From Metallyticus violacea (Eukaryota > Arthropoda > Insecta > Mantodea > Metallyticidae), in NCBI GenBank assembly GCA_030762175.1, contig CM060840.1, forward strand, positions 43,924,001 to 43,988,000: 64,000 nt of DNA, given 5' to 3'. Below are positions 60,960-64,000 of this stretch, piece by piece. The position numbers and the translations under genes were made by a program. How positions within the stretch are numbered: position 1 is the first letter of the stretch; each line of letters begins with the position of its first letter. The notes under the pieces are model-generated. The model saw only the letters and a list, made by a program, of their open reading frames with translations. It ran no database searches and was not told the DNA's origin.

Positions 60960-62039
60960 TAGACAGACACACACATACATTGGTAGATATGAAAGAAATT
61001 TTAAGAAATCTTTTCATGGGTTTATCCGCAATAGCTACATAAGCTCCATCCCGTGTGCTTCATTCAAAGTTGTTAAAATGAACTTGCCTGTTGCGTTCTC
61101 ATGCAATGCTCTGCCTAAGGCGTTGCTCGAGATTTTTTGTTAAAAAAAGGGAAAAGGCAGGCGTTTATAAAGCGCGCTTATGTAAAGTCAGCTGATCTTA
61201 CATCAAATGTACTCTGCGTAGAAAGATGGCTAATTTGGTGATGTTTCTTGCATGCAAGGGAGGCAGCTTTTTTACCTATGGTGTACCCTCAATATTACGA
61301 CGTTTACTGTTACCAAAAATTGTATATAATCAGAGTACAAGTTGAAGAAACAGAAATCTTGCCGAAAAGCTTTAATCAGGGACCCGAGCCTTGTGGATTG
61401 CCTGTCTATATACTTTAGTTAGTAGCCGGGCAGAGCCGGGTCCACGTCGTTTCTTGTAGCATCAAGCGTGGAAATGTAGGCAGGGCCTGTGAATAGTGAA
61501 CAAAGAAATGGGTGGGGAAAATACACAGTAATTTAGCGGGCCGGAGTGACGGGAGGAGGTGGAAATTGTAGCAGAAACAAGAACCTAAGGAGCCGAGCGA
61601 GGGGAACTTGGGCAAATACGCACCTCCGGCCGCCTTTTCTCTTTTTCTATTCCATGCTCTCGCCTTCGTCCGGACTTTCGTGAGCAACTGAAATCATGAA
61701 CAGTCCCTTCCGAACCTGCAGTCACATTCACATGTCGCTCTTTGGTTTCTTGTTATCTTTCGGGGGATGTAAAGACATTGCTCGAAGCATCCGCTATTTT
61801 GAAAACTTCTCATTAAAGCACAAGGAAACATTTCTTCCTCTTAACTTTGAAGTCTTAAAATGGGCTATAGAGTCAAGGATAGAAAAAAAATTCTCCATAA
61901 AAAACTTGACATGCCTATAGGCCTTTATAATTCTACGTATACTTTTAAAACATATGCATGTGTGGTGTATTCGCTCTGATTTTTTCACGTTAAATGTTAA
62001 TAAATGCAATACAGAAAAATTAATACCCGATTACATCGC
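60960..62039. other. Gene-free stretch with GC-rich patch
   Basis: The 61410-61690 segment is GC-rich for this window and has a 90-codon minus-strand frame, but I recognise nothing in it. The remainder is AT-rich. Confidence 0.4.
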
Positions 62040-62042
62040 TAA

Positions 62043-63037
62043 GACCCGGTTGCATAAAGTTCTAGATATCTATCTGTTCTGTACAAGTTGTCAGATAATT
62101 TCAATGCGTTTCGGATGCAAAAGTCTATCTGTTTGATAACTGTATTCAGATTTCTCCAACAGATGGCGATATGTATTTTTATCAGATAGAATCGTGCCCG
62201 CAAGTAGCGTTGTATCAAGAAATATCAACATGGCATGTGTGAATTAAATATCTATTAATTTTTCCTTGCTCAAACTAAGCACGCAGGTAACAATTATTAT
62301 AACTTATAATATCATGGCAGCAACATTTCCAATTTTGCATTACATACCACTTGAACATTCAATGAAAAATAGCCTATCCTGTATCTATAATGTTCTGCAT
62401 TTTCCCCACCAAGGGACTCCATGAGCGCATGAAATCTGTCCACATAAATCTGGAAAACCCACTTTGTTTAAAAAAAAAAATATCTGCTTTAATCTGTCTT
62501 AAAACGTTTCTAATAGCTCTGCCGGCAGCAGAGTTATGTGCATTAATAAAACCTTAAAAATAGTAACAGCTGGTTTAAACCTGAGATAGCCATATTTCTT
62601 TTTGCTTCTAAGGTTTTCTTATTTCATCCATTGGCATATCACTAGCCCACCCACGCCCCCCGCCCCACCTTTCAATACCCAACTCTTTTTTTGAACTCAT
62701 CGTCGTCGTTAGTGCATTATTTTGCATGAAATATACGCTCAATTATCATCGAGTAAGAGTAAGATGTTTAAAAAAATTTTAAATGACAAAAGGATAAGAT
62801 TTGGAATGAAATATTTAAAATGTAATACATAGCATTTCAAAAAAGGATTTATCTCGTTCCTTTAGTCTTAAAATGTCACCACATGGAGCATTACAATTCC
62901 GCAAGATGTCCGGTGAACTTTCTCGAGATAAGTTATCGAAAGGTATGTTGTTTCATAACCGCTATCTGACTCGTTAGACACGCTTACCGAAGAGATAAGT
63001 TTATCGAATAGATGTCTAACGTTTTAGAAACCGGGCT
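62043..63037 (-). mobile_element. PIF/Harbinger-type DNA transposon relic
   Basis: A 995-bp element flanked by TAA on both sides (62040-62042 and 63038-63040), the 3-bp target duplication typical of PIF/Harbinger. The ends are imperfect inverted repeats: gacccggttgcataaagtt on the left against agcccggtttctaaaacgtt on the right strand, similar for about 30 bases and then patchy. A transposase scrap inside (62312-62462, minus) confirms the superfamily. The length is too short for an autonomous copy, so it is internally deleted. Confidence 0.82.
62312..62462 (-). pseudogene. Harbinger transposase nuclease fragment (HARBI1-like)
   Basis: The minus strand reads GFPDLCGQISCAHG and, after a frameshift, GENAEHYRYRIGYFSLNVQ and VVCNAKL, ending at TGA (62312). 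The family pattern is G-F-P-x-x-x-G-x-I-D-G-T-H, then G-E-x-A-E-x-Y-R-N-R-K-G-Y-F-S-x-N-V-Q. The catalytic aspartate of the I-D-G-T-H motif has been lost. Only about 50 codons survive, with no helix-turn-helix and no second half of the DDE domain. Confidence 0.85.
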
Positions 63038-63040
63038 TAA

Positions 63041-64000
63041 GAGGCAAATAGAGATTGAAACTACAGAGGTCTTGCTGTACAAATAATGGTCGGCGAAAAA
63101 ATCCGGTTTAACCAAAATTAACGTTACATATATTTTTTTTAAATACGTTAAAATATAATACTACGATAATATAAATGAATGTGTATTGCATTTAACGAAA
63201 TATGAAGTAATACAAGTTAAAATACTGACAAAAACACGGCGAGACAATGCCGCGAGAAAACATCGTGAGAAAGTCGACCCCCCTCCGAAAAAAAAAAAAT
63301 TAATTTATATGTGACTGTTTGGTTGTATTATATTAACTTCGCATTCCATTATTTTATATAGACAGTCGTTTTTTAGTAACTTTTTGTTCATTAAAAGACC
63401 TTATCTATGTTTTATCATAAATTGGATATAACCCATTTATGATTGAGAGATTTTACTGCAGTTACCTACATAACTTCGGACCGTTTAATTATTTACTAAA
63501 TAATTTTGTATCATTAAATAATTAGGAAAGAGATATTAGACCCATGCTAGTCAATGATACTACACTTTCACATAATGAAAACAGATAGGACGCAAGCACC
63601 TCGATACAAGTTTACCATGGCAATGATTGACAAAATTATGAGAATATTATTCGAATGGTACAATCAAAAAATATAAACTAGAAAACAAAATGTGAAAACA
63701 ATGTTACTGAAAAGAATGATTTTGTGGTATATACCCGACAGAAAGTATCAAATAGATTAATGATTATGTAATTTATATAAGTGTCATATTTAACTGCTTA
63801 TTAGAATTAAGATAAACATAGACAAGTATTTTCTACATCAGCAATTTTGTAGCCCTAAACAGTATATTTTTTTGTTTAAATGCATAATTGAATTAATAAG
63901 TTGTCTTTAAATTCTTTTTGTAATTGTCTGTAAATTATTTGTTTATTTTTACATATTTACATTATTTCGTTGTCAATCTTTTGTGTCATAATGTACATTT
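63041..64000. other. Gene-free AT-rich stretch to window end
   Basis: No supported feature; a short A-run lies near 63290. Confidence 0.5.

Overview
This window looks like gene-poor nuclear DNA from a metazoan, most likely an arthropod. It is AT-rich, full of triplet and dinucleotide microsatellites, and has no operons, no long intact open reading frames and no dense gene layout. Almost everything recognisable is a decayed transposable element. The families present (mariner, mariner-like elements with a DUF4817-type N-terminus, Tc1, PIF/Harbinger, several non-LTR retrotransposons and tRNA-derived SINEs) and a multicopy hypothetical-protein repeat that I know from arthropod genomes together suggest a large-genome arthropod. 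I cannot decide between a chelicerate such as a spider and a large-genome insect.

Layout. 1-0.76 kb: 3' part of a dispersed repeat family, with a second copy on the opposite strand at 57.9-58.9 kb. 0.76-15.5 kb: mostly featureless AT-rich DNA, with one SINE (6.36 kb) and one helix-turn-helix relic (8.0 kb). 15.5-16.7 kb: a mariner-like relic next to a mariner relic that is split by a 574-bp GC-rich, hairpin-packed insertion with a 13-bp target-site duplication. 22.7-24.0 kb: two head-to-tail relics of one Jockey-like LINE. 25.3 kb: a Tc1 scrap. 26.2-27.6 kb: a LINE ORF2 relic. 29.1 kb: a SINE. 34 kb: an R1-like LINE end. 36.6-41 kb: a cluster of decayed mariner and mariner-like elements, including a large inverted repeat. 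43-50.3 kb: SINEs of three kinds, a mariner-like relic and a LINE ORF2 relic. 51.8-55.2 kb: a LINE end, an (ATT)n tract, a full-length but dead mariner with both terminal inverted repeats, a mariner-like relic and an R1-like LINE RNase H relic. 60.0-61.0 kb: a SINE and a diverged ~130-bp tandem repeat. 62.0-63.0 kb: a PIF/Harbinger relic with TAA target duplication.

Host genes. I recognise no host gene. Two short stretches have splice-compatible, coding-like composition: a possible terminal exon at 31556-31727 on the minus strand, and a weaker possible exon at 35304-35413 on the plus strand. The window could be intronic or intergenic.

The elements do not form a system; they record successive insertion and decay. 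The items most worth a second look are the hairpin-packed insertion at 15990-16563, the five-copy SINE family whose head still folds as a 72-nt tRNA-like unit, the converging inverted repeat at 37352-38043, and the repeat family whose 3' noncoding part is conserved between distant copies. Family assignments were made by reading translated motifs by eye, not by database search.
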